From NCBI RefSeq assembly GCF_030657435.1, contig NZ_JAUTWS010000042.1, forward strand, positions 1 to 52,281: DNA of 52,281 bases. The letters are read 5' to 3'. A program made the position numbers and the translations under genes. Positions 18,051 through 28,354 of the stretch are shown piece by piece. This DNA is from Paracraurococcus lichenis. Its GTDB lineage: Bacteria > Pseudomonadota > Alphaproteobacteria > Acetobacterales > Acetobacteraceae. Numbering within the stretch: position 1 is the stretch's first letter; each line of letters starts with the position of its first letter. The notes below the pieces were generated by a model that was given only the letters and a program-made list of their open reading frames with translations, was not told where the DNA came from and ran no database searches.

Positions 18051-21000
18051 ATGTCTGCCCCCGCCTCTCACGCCCGCGAGTTGCAGGACGATAGGCGTCG
18101 CGTCCCGAGGAGCATGCAGTCCGTGACGGCTGCCAATGACAAGCGTGCCTTGCGCTGGCGGGTCCTGCTCGGTGCAGCATTCGGCGTCGCAATCGCGCTC
18201 GGCGCGCTGGGCTATCTTGCCACCCAGCGCGAGGCGGCGCTGCGGGATGCGGAGCGCGAGGTGCGCAATCTCTCGGTCGTGCTGGCAGAGTGGGTTGGCG
18301 ACGGGGTCCGGGCCACGGAGCAACTGGAGGAGGGTGTTGCCGACTGGGTGCGTGCAGAGGGCGTCTCCACCCCACGGGACTTCAGCGAGTACCTTGCCAC
18401 GCGCGCGGCGCACGACGCGTTGCGGGCACGTGCGACCGGCATGCCGCGCGTCGACCGCGTCTTTCTTGCCGATCTCGGCGGCAGGCTCCTGGCGACCTCG
18501 GGCATGTTTCCGCCCCCAGTCATCGACATCGGTGAACGGGACTACTTCCAGGCGCTGATGGCCGACGGGGGCCCGGACACGTCCCTGGGCACAGCGGTGC
18601 AGAACAAGGTCGACGGCAAGTGGTCCATCTTCATCGTCCGCCGCATCCGCGGGTATGACGGGCGCCTGCTCGGGATCGCAGGCGCACAGATCGATCTGCG
18701 GCGCTTCGAAGCCTTCTTCGGCAGGCTCGCGCTCGGGCGGGGAAGCTCCGTGGCACTCATGCGCCGCGACGGGACGCTGCTCGCGCGCCATCCTTGGGCC
18801 GAGGACGCGATCGGCACCTCCTTTGCCCGGAGTGATGTCTTCACCAAGCTCCTGCCCGTGACGGAGGGCGGATCGCTGCGGAGTAGAAGCCCGCTCGACG
18901 GCTCGGGACGCGTCCTGGGGGTGCAAGCGCTCGATGGCTACCCCCTCGTGATTGTGGCGACGCGTGCAGAGGACGAGGTACTGGCAGCTTGGCGGCGCGA
19001 GGTATGGCGCGTGGGCCTGGCCGTACTCTTCTTTGATGGCCTTATAGTCGCTGGGGTATTTTTAGCCGGACAGCGGGCGCGTGCTCGGATCGCTGCGGCC
19101 TCGGTTGAGGCAGAACTCGCCTTATCCCGGGAAAGAGAGGCGGCTGCTCGCGCCCGGACCGAACGCGATGAAGCGTTGCGAGCCGTCTTCGAGACAGGCA
19201 CAGCGGGCGTCGCCGAGCTCGACGCAATGGAATGCCGCTTCGTACGGGTCAATGCCCGCTTCCGCGATATGACCGGCCGGTCCGAGGCCGAGCTCCTCGG
19301 CGGCCTCGGCCCCGCCGATGTCGTCCATCCGGAGGATCGAGAGGCCGACCTGGCCCGCTGGCGCACGGTCGGCTCGCCTGGTGGTGCCCGGGATGCTGAG
19401 AAGCGCTACCTACGCCCGGATGGCTCGGTCGTCTGGGTTCGCCTCAGCATGGCCGTGTCGGCGCGCGACACTGATGGTCGCCCACACCGCTATGTCGCGG
19501 TCGCGCAGGACATCACGGAGAGCCGGACCGCGGCTGAGAAGCTACGCAGCAGTGAGGAGATGCTGCGGATCGGGCAGACCGTGGGGCGAATCGGCAGCTT
19601 CCGACGCGACCTCACCACCGGTGCGCTCCAGTGTGGCCCGGAGACGCGGGAAATCTTTGGTCTGCCAGCAGGCGACGAGCCCATCCCAATCGCGGACTGG
19701 ATGGCCACCGTCGTGCCCGAGGATCGGGAACGGCTTGCCCACGCCATGCGGGACGCCATTGCTCGCGGCGACGCTAGGATTGCCGTGGACTACCGCATAC
19801 ATCGGCCCACTGATGGCAGCCTCCGGCACGTCGAGATGCGTGCCCGTTACGAATTCGACGCCGGGGGACGGTCGGTCGGCTCCGTCGGCGTGGCCATCGA
19901 CGTGACCGAACGGCGGCAGGCGGAGGAGAGGCTGCGGGCGAGCGAGGCGATGCTGCGGCTCGGCATGGAGGTGGGCCGGATCGCCGCCTACACCCGCGAC
20001 GCTGATGGGGATATCCATTGTGCGCCGGAAGTGCGGGCATTGCATGGCCTGCCGGAGGGTGCCGACCCGATTTCGATGACCACCTGGGCGTCAACACTGC
20101 TGCCCGAAGACCGTGAACGCATAGCCGCGGAACTCGCCGAGACTTATGCCCGTCGCCTTCCCGAGGCGTCGTACCGCTATCGCATCCGGCGTCCAGCAGA
20201 CGGCATGGTCCGGCATATCGAGGCGCGCACACGATACGAGTACGATGTCACGGGCGGTCCCGTCGGCGCGGTCGGGGTCGTCATCGATGTGACCGAGAGC
20301 CGCGAGGCGGAGGCTCGCATCGCCCACCTCGCCCACCACGACGCCCTGACCGGCCTGCCGAACCGGATCCTCTTCCGCGAGCGGCTGGAAGAGGCGCTCG
20401 CCCGTGCCAGGCGCAGCGGGAGCTTCGCGGTGCTCTGCCTCGACCTCGACCGGTTCAAGGAGGTGAACGACACGCTCGGCCATCCGATCGGCGACGCACT
20501 ACTCTGCGCCGTCGCGGCGCGCCTCCGGTCGGAGTTGCGCGATACCGACATCCTCGCCCGGCTCGGGGGCGACGAGTTCGCCATTGTCCAGTCCAGTGTC
20601 AACCAGCCGCATGATGCCACGGCATTGGCGCGGCGGCTGGTGGAGGTGGTCGGGGCGCCCTTCGAGGTGGAGGGTCACCAGATCTCGGTCGGAGCCTCGG
20701 TTGGTGTGGCCGTAGCGCCGGGGGATGGAATGGACCCCGATGCACTGCTCAAGGCGGCCGACATGGCGCTCTACCGCGCCAAGGCCGACGGCCGGGGCAC
20801 CTGGCGCTTCTTCGAGCCCGAAATGGACGCGCGCATGCAGATGCGCCGTGCCCTCGAGCTCGATCTGCGCAGGGCGCTCGCGGCAGGCGAGTTCGAGGTG
20901 CACTACCAGCCCATCGTGGGTGTCGCCGACCGCCGGGCGCAGGGTCTGGAGGCCCTGGTGCGCTGGCGTCACCCCGAGCGCGGGTTGGTGCCGCCCGACC

Positions 21001-21638
21001 GCTTTATCCCGCTCTGCGAAGAGATCGGCCTGATCGTCCCGCTCGGTGAGTGGGTGCTGGAGCGCGCCTGCGCCGAGGCGGTCGCCTGGCCGGGCATCCC
21101 CAAGGTCGCGGTGAATCTCTCCCCCGCCCAGTTCGCCAGTCCGGGGCTGGTGGACGCCGTGGCCGCCGCGCTCGCCGCCTCTGGTCTCGCACCGGCTCGC
21201 CTGGAACTTGAGATCACCGAGACGGTGATGCTGCGGGAGACCGAGGCGACGCTGGCCATCCTGCACCGGCTGAAGGCGCTCGGCGTGCGGATTGCCATGG
21301 ACGATTTCGGCACCGGCTACTCCTCGCTGAGCTACCTCCAGCGCTTCCCGTTCGACAAGGTCAAGATTGACCGTAGCTTCATCCGTGGCCTGGACGAATC
21401 CCGGCAGAGCAACGCGATCGTCCGCGCCGTCGCTGATCTCTGCGGTGGCCTCGACATGACCACGACCGCCGAGGGCGTCGAGACCGAGGAACAGTTCGTC
21501 GCCCTGCGCAGGAAAGGCTGCGGCGAGGCGCAGGGCTACCTGTTCAGTAGGCCTCTGCCCGCGGCTGAGGTCCCCGCCATGCTGGGAAAACTTGCTGCCG
21601 CGGCGGCATGTGCAGGGAGCGACGCGTCCGTTGCCTAA
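18051..21638 (+). CDS. dCache-PAS-PAS-PAS-GGDEF-EAL c-di-GMP turnover protein, second paralogue (about 1195 aa)
   Basis: The architecture is the same as 6888-10490: TM1 in LLGAAFGVAIALGALGYLA, a dCache-like periplasmic domain (ERDYFQAL, GIAGAQIDLRRFE), TM2 near 19000-19070, three PAS/PAC repeats, GGDEF and EAL. GGDEF is intact at 839-843 with I-site RDTD at 830-833. E967-A-L and DDFGTG are intact. Identity to the first copy is high in GGDEF-EAL and lower in the sensor domain, indicating duplication followed by input divergence. Starts at 18051 (ATG), 18114 (ATG) and 18123 (GTG, 10 nt after AGGAG) are all possible. It is divergent from the kinase operon. Confidence 0.92.
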   Translation: MSAPASHARELQDDRRRVPRSMQSVTAANDKRALRWRVLLGAAFGVAIALGALGYLATQREAALRDAEREVRNLSVVLAEWVGDGVRATEQLEEGVADWVRAEGVSTPRDFSEYLATRAAHDALRARATGMPRVDRVFLADLGGRLLATSGMFPPPVIDIGERDYFQALMADGGPDTSLGTAVQNKVDGKWSIFIVRRIRGYDGRLLGIAGAQIDLRRFEAFFGRLALGRGSSVALMRRDGTLLARHPWAEDAIGTSFARSDVFTKLLPVTEGGSLRSRSPLDGSGRVLGVQALDGYPLVIVATRAEDEVLAAWRREVWRVGLAVLFFDGLIVAGVFLAGQRARARIAAASVEAELALSREREAAARARTERDEALRAVFETGTAGVAELDAMECRFVRVNARFRDMTGRSEAELLGGLGPADVVHPEDREADLARWRTVGSPGGARDAEKRYLRPDGSVVWVRLSMAVSARDTDGRPHRYVAVAQDITESRTAAEKLRSSEEMLRIGQTVGRIGSFRRDLTTGALQCGPETREIFGLPAGDEPIPIADWMATVVPEDRERLAHAMRDAIARGDARIAVDYRIHRPTDGSLRHVEMRARYEFDAGGRSVGSVGVAIDVTERRQAEERLRASEAMLRLGMEVGRIAAYTRDADGDIHCAPEVRALHGLPEGADPISMTTWASTLLPEDRERIAAELAETYARRLPEASYRYRIRRPADGMVRHIEARTRYEYDVTGGPVGAVGVVIDVTESREAEARIAHLAHHDALTGLPNRILFRERLEEALARARRSGSFAVLCLDLDRFKEVNDTLGHPIGDALLCAVAARLRSELRDTDILARLGGDEFAIVQSSVNQPHDATALARRLVEVVGAPFEVEGHQISVGASVGVAVAPGDGMDPDALLKAADMALYRAKADGRGTWRFFEPEMDARMQMRRALELDLRRALAAGEFEVHYQPIVGVADRRAQGLEALVRWRHPERGLVPPDRFIPLCEEIGLIVPLGEWVLERACAEAVAWPGIPKVAVNLSPAQFASPGLVDAVAAALAASGLAPARLELEITETVMLRETEATLAILHRLKALGVRIAMDDFGTGYSSLSYLQRFPFDKVKIDRSFIRGLDESRQSNAIVRAVADLCGGLDMTTTAEGVETEEQFVALRRKGCGEAQGYLFSRPLPAAEVPAMLGKLAAAAACAGSDASVA

Positions 21639-21642
21639 GAAA

Positions 21643-21661
21643 CACCCATCCTTTCTGGGTG
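21643..21661 (+). terminator. Short hairpin after the second GGDEF-EAL gene
   Basis: CACCCA and TGGGTG pair around a 7-nt loop (TCCTTTC), 5 nt past the stop codon. The stem is short and no T-run follows, so this is weak. Confidence 0.33.
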
Positions 21662-21858
21662 GCGTCGGCATTGTGACAGCCTGTCTGGAGGATTGAACTA
21701 GAAGGCTACCCCTCACTTGGCGCTGCCCGACACGCCCGTCCCCTATAACCGGGGTCGTAGCGGTACCTAACAGCCCCATGCTGTATGAGGCACCGACAAG
21801 GCCATACTCGCACGAGATCGCGGATATCATGGTCGAGGTCTTGGCCGGAGCCGCGATC

Positions 21859-24303
21859 ATGAACCGCTTCGCACCCGCCCTGGCCCGGCTAACAGGCTCC
21901 GTTGCACCCGCGGTTCGCCTGGCAAGAAGGCGCCCCGTGTTCCTCGGGCTGCTCCTCTCGGCATCCGTGCTTGTCGTCATGGTGGCCGCGCTGCTCGATG
22001 CTCGCCGCGACGCTTGGGCGCGGGCGTCGGACGCCTCCGCCAACTTGGCCCGCGCCCTCGAGCGCGACCTCTCCTCCGAGGTCAGGTCCATCGACCTAGC
22101 CCTGCAAGCCGTCGCCGACACCATGGCCTACGCTGATGGGGAGCGGATCAGCCCCGAGTTCCGCCGCTTGTTGATCATGCAGCAGGTTGGTGCCACCCGC
22201 TACCTTGACGCTGTGCTCCTGCTTGACGACGACGGCGAAGTTGCATTCGATAGTCGTCAGGATGCTCCAGCGATCCCGGCCGATCTGACCGATCGCGACT
22301 ACTTTGCCGCTCACCGCGACCGGGCGGACCTCGGCCTCTTTGTCAGCAAGCCCTTCCGCAGCCGTCGCGCAGGCGGGCAATGGACAATCGGCTTTAGTCG
22401 TCGTTTGTCTCGCCCCGATGGCTCTTTTGCGGGCATCGTCCTCGGGGTGATCCGCCTGACGCGCCTCCAGGCAACATTTGAAGACATGCAGCTTGGACCA
22501 CGCGGGTCCATGACGCTCCTCCGTGACGACGGCCTTGTCCTCGCCCGCACCCCTTTCGACGAACGTAACCTTGGCCGTGACCTCAGTCATGCACCCGCGT
22601 TCCGCAGGGCGCAGCAGGCAGGAGTGCAGCAGTTCGTCGCCATTTCCATAGTCGACGGCGTGGAGAGGTTCTATACGCAGCGGCACTTCGAGGGTGTGCC
22701 GCTTTTCATCAATGTCGCCTTGGCTGTCCATGACGTCTACTCGGCTTGGCGGCGCAAGGCCGCCGTGATCGGCGGGGTGACGCTCCTCCTCGTGGGCGCG
22801 ATGGCCGTATTGCTCATCCGCTTGCACCGCGAGCTCGGGCGCCGCCAGGTCCTGGAGCAAGCCGCACGGTCCAGCGAGACCGCATTCCGTTTGCTGACTG
22901 AGAACTCTGGTGACGGTGTGTGCCGTCTCGATGCCGGGGGCAGGCGGCTCTACACCTCGCCTGCGAGTGAGGCGATTTTTGGGCGTCCCGCTGAGGAACT
23001 GGTCGGCCGCCACCTACTCGACGACGTCTCCCCAGAGGACGTATCCGTCGTCCGGGACGCCATCGCCCGTCTGCGCGAAGGCGAGACTACTACCCGGATT
23101 GAGTACCGAATCGTTCTCCCAGATCTGGAGCAGGTCTGGGTAGAGACTTCCTTGCGCGCAATCCTAAATCCCGTGACTGGTAGGGCCGAAGGTATCATCG
23201 CTGTCAAGCGCGACGTGACGGAACGCAAGGCTCTAGAGGGTAGGTTGGCTGCCCTGGCGCGTACCGACGGCCTGACCGGCCTGTCCAACCGTCGGGCTTT
23301 CGATGAAGCGTTGGCGTTGGAGTGGAGTCGGGCTCGACGCGAGAGCACACCGGTCTCCCTGCTACTGCTCGACGTCGATCGGTTCAAGCTCTTCAACGAC
23401 ACTTATGGCCACCCCGCAGGTGACGCGTGCCTGCGGGCTGTTGCCGGGGCAGTGGCTGCCGCCGTCCATCGCCCTGCGGACCTAGTGGCGCGCTACGGCG
23501 GCGAGGAGATCGTGGTGCTACTGCCAAACACCTCGGCAGCGGGCGCCGAAATGTTGGCTGAACAGGTGCGTGCCGCGGTGGAAGCGGTCGGACTGAAACA
23601 CACGGCGAACCTGCCCTTGGGCGTGGTGACGGTGAGCGTCGGCGCCGCGACAGCATTGCCCGCGGCTGATCCGGATCTGTTTGCCGAAGCGCTCGTCGCG
23701 GCGGCGGACGCGGCGCTCTATTCAGCCAAGCACTCCGGGCGTAACCGTGTCGCGGTTGCCGCCTCGGTGCCACCTCCTGCTGCACTGCCTCCTGTGCCCG
23801 CTGAGGAGGAGGTGCGCCTGGCTGCGGTGGCCGCCTATGAGGGGCCGTGGTTCGCAGGTCGGGGCAAGGAAGAACTCGATCGGGTTACCCGCCTCGCAGC
23901 GGCGCTGCTGGGCACTCCAATCGCTGCCATTTCGCTCGTCGGTGAGGACTGGCAGGAATTCGTTTCGCGCGTTGGCCTCGAACAAGCAGGCACGCCGAAG
24001 GATATCTCTTTCTGCGGCCACCTTGTTGCCAGCGACGAGGAGATCCTTGTCGTCCCGAACGCAGCGCTCGATCCGCGCTTCTCGGCGAACCCCTTGGTGG
24101 CGAGCACCCCGGGCATCCGGTTCTATGCTGGGGCTCCGCTTGTATGCCCGCTGACGGGGCAACGGCTGGGTTCCCTCTGCATAATCGATCAGGTTCCCAG
24201 GCCAGCCCTCAATCCGTCGCAGCGAGCGCTGCTGGCGGACCTGGCAGCCCTGGCCGTGGATGCTCTGGCACATCGTCGGGCACCGATAGCAGCACTGGTC
24301 TGA
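21859..24303 (+). CDS. dCache-PAS-GGDEF-GAF diguanylate cyclase (814 aa)
   Basis: The ATG at 21859 (MNRFAPALARL) has GGAG 8 nt upstream and is preferred over starts at 21778 and 21829. TM1 is about 32-48; the periplasmic dCache domain (about 50-300) contains LTDRDYFAAHRD and GSFAGIVLGVIRL; TM2 is about 305-325. One PAS/PAC follows, then GGDEF with active-site GGEEI (547-551), a functional variant, and I-site RPAD (538-541). A C-terminal GAF-like domain (about 651-810: DISFCGHLVASDEEILVV, FYAGAPLVCPLTGQRLGSLC) is unusual because GAF normally precedes the output domain. No EAL is present, so it should only synthesise c-di-GMP. Confidence 0.92.
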   Translation: MNRFAPALARLTGSVAPAVRLARRRPVFLGLLLSASVLVVMVAALLDARRDAWARASDASANLARALERDLSSEVRSIDLALQAVADTMAYADGERISPEFRRLLIMQQVGATRYLDAVLLLDDDGEVAFDSRQDAPAIPADLTDRDYFAAHRDRADLGLFVSKPFRSRRAGGQWTIGFSRRLSRPDGSFAGIVLGVIRLTRLQATFEDMQLGPRGSMTLLRDDGLVLARTPFDERNLGRDLSHAPAFRRAQQAGVQQFVAISIVDGVERFYTQRHFEGVPLFINVALAVHDVYSAWRRKAAVIGGVTLLLVGAMAVLLIRLHRELGRRQVLEQAARSSETAFRLLTENSGDGVCRLDAGGRRLYTSPASEAIFGRPAEELVGRHLLDDVSPEDVSVVRDAIARLREGETTTRIEYRIVLPDLEQVWVETSLRAILNPVTGRAEGIIAVKRDVTERKALEGRLAALARTDGLTGLSNRRAFDEALALEWSRARRESTPVSLLLLDVDRFKLFNDTYGHPAGDACLRAVAGAVAAAVHRPADLVARYGGEEIVVLLPNTSAAGAEMLAEQVRAAVEAVGLKHTANLPLGVVTVSVGAATALPAADPDLFAEALVAAADAALYSAKHSGRNRVAVAASVPPPAALPPVPAEEEVRLAAVAAYEGPWFAGRGKEELDRVTRLAAALLGTPIAAISLVGEDWQEFVSRVGLEQAGTPKDISFCGHLVASDEEILVVPNAALDPRFSANPLVASTPGIRFYAGAPLVCPLTGQRLGSLCIIDQVPRPALNPSQRALLADLAALAVDALAHRRAPIAALV

Positions 24304-24369
24304 AAAGGCGCACATGAAGCGGCCAACCTCAAACGCCACTCAACCTCACCTGCTTCGCGCTGCTCTGGT

Positions 24370-26858
24370 CTATCCGTCGCGGGCAGCTTCCAGCAGTTCC
24401 GCCAGGCGCCGGGCCAATTCGTCGCTGCTGACCGGATTGCGCAGCAGGGTGTAGCCACCACCGCCGTTCCCGCGGCTTACAACCTCGGCAACACCGCCCG
24501 CATGGCCTGTCAGCAGGATGGCGGCGAGGCTGGGTCGGCGGCGCTGCGCCTCGGCAATCAGCGCTTGCCCGTTCATCCGAGGCATGTACAGGTCCGAGAC
24601 CAGCGCATCCACTGCCTCGCCCGCGTCAAGTAAGGCCAGCGCAGTTGCGCCGTCCGACGCCTGGATCACCTCGTGACCACGATCTTCTAGCTCGCGGGCC
24701 AGCATCTCCCGCACTAGGTCCTCGTCGTCGATCAGGAGGATGCGGCGTCCATTGGTGGGCAACTCCACGTCGCTGGCTACCGGGACATCTCCCGCGACGG
24801 TATCCGCATTGGCCACGGGCAGCCACAGCGACACAGTCGTGCCGCGCTCCGGGGCGCTCTCGATGTGCAACCCGCCGCCACTCTGCTCGGCGAAGCCGCG
24901 CGCCATGGCGAGGCCCAGTCCGGTGCCCTTACCCGGCTCCTTGGTCGTGAAGAATGTTCGGACGCCCGGGCCAAAGTCGCGGTATCCATGCCGCAGCCGG
25001 TGTCGGTCACAGACAGCCGGACGTACGAGCCCGGCAGCAAGGCAATAGGTCGACCCGGCTCTGCACCACGCATGACAATCTCGGACCGAGCCGACAAGAT
25101 CAGGGTCCCGGCACCATCCATGGCGTCTCGTGCATTGGTGGCAAGGTTCACCAGCACCGTCTCCAGTTGGCCCTTGTCGGCCAGAACCGAGGGCAAGTCG
25201 TCCGACAGGTCGGCTCGGATCTCGATGCCTGCGCCGAGGGTGTGGGACAGTATGTCACGCGTGCTTTGCAGCAGGGCCGCGGCGTCCAGGGGCTCCGCCC
25301 TCAGCTCCCCGCGACGTGCGAAGGCGAGTAGGCGCCGAGTGATGGTAGTGCCGCGTTCCACGGCATCGACAAGCATGCGCGCGAGCTGCCGCACAACTTC
25401 AAAGTCCTTTGCCCGACGCTGAATCAGGACGGCGCCACTTCGGATGGCCTGCAATACATTGTTGAAGTCATGGGCGATGCCGCCCGCGAGTTGTCCAAGC
25501 GCTTCCATCCGCTGGGCATGCGCGAGGCGGGCCTGGATCTCCTGCAAATCCCGTGTGCGCTGTTCGACAAGATCTTCGAGGTCCATCCGGCTCCGGGCCA
25601 GGGCCGCCTCGACCTGCTTGCGCTCAGTGATGTCGATCGAGGTGCCGACAAGACCGACAACCTTGCCTGTCGCGTCCCTCAGCGGCGCCTTGGTGGAGAG
25701 CCAGATCGTCATGGTGCCGTCAGGTAAACTGACTTCCTCCTCGATCTGCTCGGCGACACCGCTTTCCATGATGCGGCGGTCGTTTGCCATGATGACCTCC
25801 CCTTGCCGCTTGTCCCGGAGAAACTCGGCGTCGGTCCGGCCCAGGAAGTCTTCCCGAGGTTTGCCAATCAGACGTGCCGTCCCCTCATTGGCCAGCAGCA
25901 TCCGGCCTTGGCGGTCCTTGGCGTAGACCACCCCTGGCACGGCTTCGGTGAAGGTCCGCAGCAGGGCTACGGCGCGGTCCCGTTCTGCTTCCGTGGCACG
26001 GCGCCCTTCGATGTCGAGCAGCACGCCGGGGAAGCGCAATGGCTTGCCCTCAGGGGAATGGTCGACGCGGCCGTTCGCCTCGACCCAGCGATAGACGCCG
26101 TCATTCTGCCGGACCCGGTATTCGCAGCGGTAGGGGCCGCCGCGGGCAAGGCCTTCGGCGACGGCGTTCAGGACGCGTGCCTGGTCGTCGGGATGGATTG
26201 GTGCGATGGCTTGTCGAAGACTGATCCCGATTCGACACTGCGCCGGGTCGAGCCCAAAGGAGCGGGCGAAGCGCTCGTCGGCAGTTAGGTGATCGGTCTG
26301 CACCTCCCAGACCCAGGTGCCGATGATCGCGCCTGCGTCGAGGGCTAGTTGCACACGCTCTGCCGCTAGCCGGGCCGCTTCGTTGCTGGCCGCGAGCGCC
26401 GCTTCAGCCTCACGTTGCTCGGTAACGTCCATGGTGACGCCGAAAACTGAGCCGGGCCGGTCGGGATCGGCCACAACCTGGGCACGGCTCAGCAGCCTGC
26501 GAACAGTGCCGTCGGGTCGCCGAACCCTGTACTCGATCTCTGTCGATCCGCCCTCGCGCATCAGGCGTGCGAAGTCACCGGCCAAGCGGTCTCGGTCATC
26601 AGGATGGAGGCGGGTGAGCCAAGCGGCGTGGTCGAACCGCGCGCCAGGGGGCAGGCCAAATAGGGCGCGGAGACCGTCATCACACCGAGCTATCTGGTCG
26701 GGTCCAATCTCAAACAGGTGGATGCTGCCCGCCTCTTGCGCCCGTCGTAGGCGCTGGGCGACCTCGACCGCATCGTCCCCCGGCGATCCAAAGCAGTCGG
26801 ACAACGGTCGCGCATCCTCATAGGATATCGCCTTCACGATTAGCATCGTCGACGGCAT
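24370..26858 (-). pseudogene. Hybrid PAS-HisKA-HATPase-REC kinase broken by a 1-nt frameshift
   Basis: One gene is split over two frames: 26858 to 24777, and 24906 to 24370. The first has three PAS/PAC units, then a HisKA with GGIAHDFNNVLQ (His near residue 460) and an ATPase domain up to VTDTGCGMDTATLARASE. The frame then turns to nonsense. The other frame resumes with FFTTKEPGKGTGLGLAMARG, the end of the ATPase domain and a receiver (LLIDDEDLV, phospho-site SDLYMP). At 24955-24956 only two bases occupy the Pro codon found in both sister kinases of this window (EPFFTTK). One base is missing; it could be a real mutation or a sequencing error. There is no membrane segment. If intact it would be a cytosolic sensor of about 830 aa. 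Confidence 0.88.
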
Positions 26859-27089
26859 CCGCCTACATTGCTGGATTCGATATGTAAGTTGAAATATATA
26901 TATAGAACAATGCGCGCATAAAGTTTAGTTGGGCAAATGGCTTACCGTGTTCGTGGTCCTCGGGCAGATTTATGTCTGGACCGCTCGAATCTCAAATTGT
27001 CTGGGCCATAAAGTCGTTCGAGTTCGCACTCACTCAGGTTATGTCTCGATGTTAAGTTTGATCTCAGCGGATGATCGGAGCCGACCCTC

Positions 27090-27491
27090 GTGTATGGAGA
27101 TGCTGGACGCCACATCGTGGCTCTCCTGGCTGAAGACGAGGCGCTAATCGCGCTCTCGTTCACCGACATTCTTGAAGCAGAGGGTTGCCAAGTGACGGTG
27201 GCCAGCGATGGCGCTCAAGCGCTGGCCGTGGCACGGCGCATGGGCGACACCCTCGACGTATTGGTGACCGACTTGAACATGCCGAACATGACCGGTGAAG
27301 ACTTGATCCGCACACTGCGCGCCGAGCAACCGGGGTTGCCGATTGTCGTCGTGACCGGCGCGCCACCAGCGGGTGGCCTTGCGGAACTCCGTAGGCTTGG
27401 CGGAACTCACGGTCCCATCACGCTATTACGAAAGCCGGTCGACTACGACCTTCTGGTCAAGGCCGTGCGCAGCGCGTCAGGACGCCGTTGA
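27090..27491 (+). CDS. Single-domain response regulator (133 aa)
   Basis: GTG at 27090 has GGAG 9 nt upstream. The protein is only a receiver domain: acidic pair in LLAEDEALI, phospho-acceptor Asp in VLVTDLNMPNMTGEDL, the conserved Thr in VVVTGAPP and Lys in LLRKPVDYDLL. There is no output domain. It is divergent from the frameshifted hybrid kinase across an AT-rich 230-nt gap that contains TATATATATA. A phosphate sink or connector for the surrounding HWE kinases is a reasonable guess. It is not PhyR, because it lacks the sigma-like N-terminal domain. Confidence 0.85.
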   Translation: MYGDAGRHIVALLAEDEALIALSFTDILEAEGCQVTVASDGAQALAVARRMGDTLDVLVTDLNMPNMTGEDLIRTLRAEQPGLPIVVVTGAPPAGGLAELRRLGGTHGPITLLRKPVDYDLLVKAVRSASGRR

Positions 27492-27512
27492 CGTCCTCCT
27501 CTTCAGAGGCGC

Positions 27513-27537
27513 TGCTGCCGCCAGTGCGGCGGCAGCA
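27513..27537. terminator. Strong bidirectional hairpin between convergent genes
   Basis: TGCTGCCGCC and GGCGGCAGCA form a perfect 10-bp GC-rich stem with a 5-nt loop (AGTGC). It lies exactly between the stops of the receiver gene (27491) and the sigma factor gene (27555), so it could serve both. Confidence 0.62.
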
Positions 27538-27554
27538 TCCCTCCTGCCTCTAGT

Positions 27555-28136
27555 TCAGGCCGAAGCGTGCGCCTCGGGACGACCGGGATAGCGTTCCTGC
27601 CGTGTGAGGGCCGCAGACACAGCCGTCCAGTCGCCAGCGCCGGTGAGGTAGGCCTGGAGTTGCCGCCGGGCGCGGAAGACCCGGCTTTTGGCCGTACCTA
27701 CGGCACACCCAGTCGCCTCCGCTACTTCCTCGTAGGAGCGGCCTTCGAGCACGACCATGAACAGCGCCACCCTCTGGTCGGCGGGCAGGCGACCGATGGC
27801 TCGGTGCAGTTCCTTCAGTACAAGCCGGTCTTCGTGTGCACCACTGACGGCCAAGGCCGACATGGGCGCATCGTCGATATCCGTGGTCTCACGCCGCTTC
27901 CGGATATTACTGATGAAGCGGTTGCGGAGGATGCGATGCATCCAGGCAGAAAAGTTGGTGCCCGGCATGAAGCTGGCCTGGGCAGCCAGAGCATTGGTTA
28001 CGGCATCCTGGACCAGGTCGTCGGCCGAAGCGCCATTGCGGGTCAGCGAAAGAGCCTGAACTCGGAGTTTCGGCAGCATCCCAATCAGTTCGGCATGGAA
28101 GTCGAACTGCACCGCAGCATCGCTGGTGGAGTTCAT
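27555..28136 (-). CDS. EcfG-like ECF sigma factor (193 aa)
   Basis: Region 2 is LPKLRVQALSLTRNGASADDLVQDAVTNAL followed by FSAWMHRILRNRFISNIRKR, giving core contact and -10 recognition. Region 4 is RLPADQRVALFMVVLEGRSY-EEVAEATGCAVGTAKSRVFR, the -35 recognition helix-turn-helix. The GCAVGTAKSR motif and overall length are typical of the EcfG group that drives the alphaproteobacterial general stress response. I chose ATG 28136; GTG 28220 and ATG 28163 are alternatives and none has a good ribosome-binding site. HWE kinases and a NepR-like gene within 4 kb support the EcfG assignment. PhyR itself is not in the window. Confidence 0.83.
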   Translation of the reverse strand: MNSTSDAAVQFDFHAELIGMLPKLRVQALSLTRNGASADDLVQDAVTNALAAQASFMPGTNFSAWMHRILRNRFISNIRKRRETTDIDDAPMSALAVSGAHEDRLVLKELHRAIGRLPADQRVALFMVVLEGRSYEEVAEATGCAVGTAKSRVFRARRQLQAYLTGAGDWTAVSAALTRQERYPGRPEAHASA

Positions 28137-28354
28137 CTCGGAGCGCGTCTGCAAAGCCTTCATGTCAGAGAGTGACCCGGACGAAAGCGGGGTTGCATCT
28201 CGGCTTCGTGTGTCTGTCACAGGGGCGGGAGGGAAGGTGTCTTGTTACGAAATCAGCAGCTTCTTTCCTCTCGTCGCTTGCCTCACCTTTACGTCAAGCC
28301 AACCAGAGTACAGGCAGGCCATTGTAACTGTGCTGTGGAATAGCGTGGCCACTC

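Noticed and set aside
17769..18926. 385-codon minus-strand frame
   Set aside because: It covers the intergenic region and the cache domain of the second GGDEF-EAL protein in antisense; no recognisable family.
20499..22124. 541-codon minus-strand frame over the end of the second GGDEF-EAL gene
   Set aside because: Antisense to intact EAL motifs and to the start of the next cyclase gene.
27090..27491. Could the receiver protein be PhyR?
   Set aside because: PhyR needs an N-terminal sigma-like domain; this protein is a receiver only.
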